Source of the DNA: Deltaproteobacteria bacterium
GTDB taxonomy: Bacteria; Desulfobacterota; GWC2-55-46
Assembly: GCA_016234855.1 (NCBI GenBank)
Contig: JACRNO010000063.1
Location: forward strand, 1 to 51,983
Length of the DNA: 51,983 nucleotides
Reading direction: 5' to 3'
The translations under genes and the position numbers were made by a program. This document shows positions 51,102 to 51,983 of this stretch, in pieces (the stretch's first letter is position 1; every line of letters begins with the position of its first letter). The notes beneath the pieces were generated by a model. The model had not been told where the DNA came from. It ran no database searches and saw only the letters and a list, made by a program, of their open reading frames with translations.

Positions 51102-51359
51102 ATGAGCAGGATAGACAAGCTCCTCAAGAGACTTCTAACGCTGCCGAAGGATTTTACATACGACGAGCTTACCAGGCTCTTGACCTACTTCGGCTATAAA
51201 GAATCGAACAGAGGTAAAACATCAGGCTCGGCAGTAGCCTTTATAAACCATGATACAGGACATATTATCAGGCTGCATAAGCCGCACCCAAGGCCGATAC
51301 TCAAAAAATATCAGATGGAAGAAGTAATAGAGGCATTAAGAGAAAGGGGCAAGATATGA
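51102..51359 (+). CDS. hicA: HicA family toxin
   Basis: An 85-residue predicted mRNA interferase. It has the family pattern: DKLLKRLLTLPKDFTYDELTRLLTYFGY, then KTSGSAVAFINHDTGHIIRLHKPHPR with the SGS and catalytic-region His, then a C-terminal helix VIEALRERGKI. No SD is visible; the -10 box ends six bases before the ATG, so leaderless translation is likely. The stop overlaps hicB (ATGA). Confidence 0.88.
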   Translation: MSRIDKLLKRLLTLPKDFTYDELTRLLTYFGYKESNRGKTSGSAVAFINHDTGHIIRLHKPHPRPILKKYQMEEVIEALRERGKI

Positions 51360-51748
51360 AGGACACGCTGGCATATAAAGGATTCACAGGCTCCGTCCAT
51401 TTCAGCGCGGACGACAAGGTCTTCCACGGCAAGCTCATGGACATTAACGACCTTGTCACATTCGATGGCGAGACAGTAGACGAGCTTATAAACGCCTTCC
51501 ATGACGCAACAGACGACTACCTCGCCCTGTGTAAAGAGGTGGGAAAGGAGCCTGCAAAGGCCCCGAAAGGCAGCTTCAACGTCCGCATTTCTCCGCAATT
51601 GCACGGTCAGGCCATCAGGGCGGCAAGGATACAGAAGATCACGCTGAATAAACTGGTGCAGACGGCCCTGGCGCATGAAGTAAAAAGGCTCACGGATGCG
51701 CCCGCAAAACGCAAGAAGGAGAAGAAGATGGGAGAGTGTCATTCATAG
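51356..51748 (+). CDS. hicB: HicB family antitoxin
   Basis: 130 residues. The N-terminal HicB domain has YKGFTGSVHFSADDKVFHGKLMDINDLVTFDGETVDEL, followed by FHDATDDYLALCKE. The C-terminal ribbon-helix-helix GSFNVRISPQLHGQAIRAARIQKITLNKLVQTAL binds DNA. A Lys-rich end follows. It neutralises HicA and should bind the palindrome at 51052-51072. Overlaps hicA by four bases. Confidence 0.92.
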   Translation: MKDTLAYKGFTGSVHFSADDKVFHGKLMDINDLVTFDGETVDELINAFHDATDDYLALCKEVGKEPAKAPKGSFNVRISPQLHGQAIRAARIQKITLNKLVQTALAHEVKRLTDAPAKRKKEKKMGECHS

Positions 51749-51884
51749 GACGGAAAGGATGTTGAAGCGGCGGATGTGATACGGCCCTACGCTTGCTACA
51801 CGTAATATGGGGAGCAGGTTACAAACCTGCTCCCGCAAGAGACATCCCCCTTTAAAAAAGGGGGATTAGCAACTGTCTTACGTG
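51749..51884. other. Intergenic with hairpins
   Basis: GGGGAGCAGGTT (51809-51820) and AACCTGCTCCC (51824-51834) form a hairpin that resembles the right half of the MITE-like element, and CCCCC/GGGGG around TTTAAAAAA (51846-51864) forms a second. No gene. Confidence 0.6.
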
Positions 51885-51983
51885 TCAAGTATTTTGATTA
51901 CAACCTTCAACCCATGGTGTTTGATGTTTGAGCATTGCGTTGAGAATCGTAAGGAGTTTACGCATACAGGCGGTAAGGGCAAC
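51885..51983 (-). CDS. C-terminal end of an IS110-family transposase (partial)
   Basis: Reading leftwards from the window edge, 32 codons end in TGA at 51887-51885. The peptide VALTACMRKLLTILNAML followed by KHQTPWVEGCNQNT is the classic C-terminus of IS110/IS1111-group transposases (DEDD plus Ser catalysis). These elements lack terminal inverted repeats, so the element boundary cannot be set precisely, though it should lie within the next tens of bases to the left. The rest lies outside the window. Confidence 0.88.
   Translation of the reverse strand, partial: VALTACMRKLLTILNAMLKHQTPWVEGCNQNT

Overview
The window is a stretch of chromosome from a Gram-negative bacterium. Promoters are of sigma70 type, Shine-Dalgarno sites are canonical but TTG and GTG starts are common, and TGA is used as a stop, so the standard code applies. 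A LapB-like protein implies lipopolysaccharide. The gene set (class II NrdJ, archease plus RtcB, a YhaM-like HD nuclease, a SAP-type small Cys-rich protein, a CheB-CheR-PAS fusion) and the heavy load of short palindromic repeats suggest a deltaproteobacterial (Desulfobacterota-like) or Nitrospirota-like lineage. I cannot place it more precisely from sequence alone. Pieces of probable or certain transposase genes lie at both edges: a partial ORF at 1-134 and the tail of an IS110-family transposase at 51885-51983.

Layout. 0.4-3 kb: trpS coupled to an M50 protease, then an ANTAR response regulator whose 5' end appears frameshifted. 3-11 kb: a DUF3108 exported protein, a small helical exported protein, tRNA-Leu(CAA), a hybrid histidine kinase and a CheB-CheR-PAS fusion. 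11-20 kb: a ferritin-like/receiver fusion, plsY, DUF3800, glmS, glmU, a zinc-ribbon protein and nrdJ. 21-30 kb: an exported aromatic-basic protein, carbonic anhydrase, a phosphoglycolate-phosphatase-like HAD protein, a thioredoxin-TPR protein, DUF488, a DUF2249-NifU fusion, a SAP-like protein, a beta-CASP nuclease, YhaM-like nuclease and a sugar epimerase. 30-34 kb: archease and rtcB, then a DUF4258/MqsA-like toxin-antitoxin pair. 34-41 kb: a nadD-rsfS-rlmH-lapB-gpmI cluster, diverging from rarA. 41-42 kb: a hicAB locus plus a DUF6941-like gene. 42-48 kb: bioB-bioF-bioH-bioC-bioA-bioD behind a BirA-type operator. 48-52 kb: aconitase, a second hicAB locus and the IS110 tail.

Working together. 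The biotin genes form one complete malonyl-ACP route (BioC/BioH) to biotin, but bioC carries an in-frame TGA at codon 39. nadD-rsfS-rlmH-gpmI is a housekeeping group and RsfS has an added histone-H1-like tail. glmS and glmU supply UDP-GlcNAc. Archease and RtcB are an RNA ligation pair, here separated by repeats. The hybrid kinase and the CheB-CheR-PAS fusion are probably signalling partners.

The most unusual non-coding signal is a family of tiny modular elements: 1-4 copies of a 20-bp unit capped by a 20-bp palindromic block. They occur five times, usually next to or inside other palindromic repeats. Other items of interest are a MITE-like pair, a 124-bp tandem duplication upstream of nrdJ, two or three toxin-antitoxin operators, three genes (archease, rarA, hicA) with a -10 box exactly six bases before the ATG, as in leaderless mRNAs, and repeats that have become ribosome-binding sites or coding sequence in the bio cluster and rtcB.
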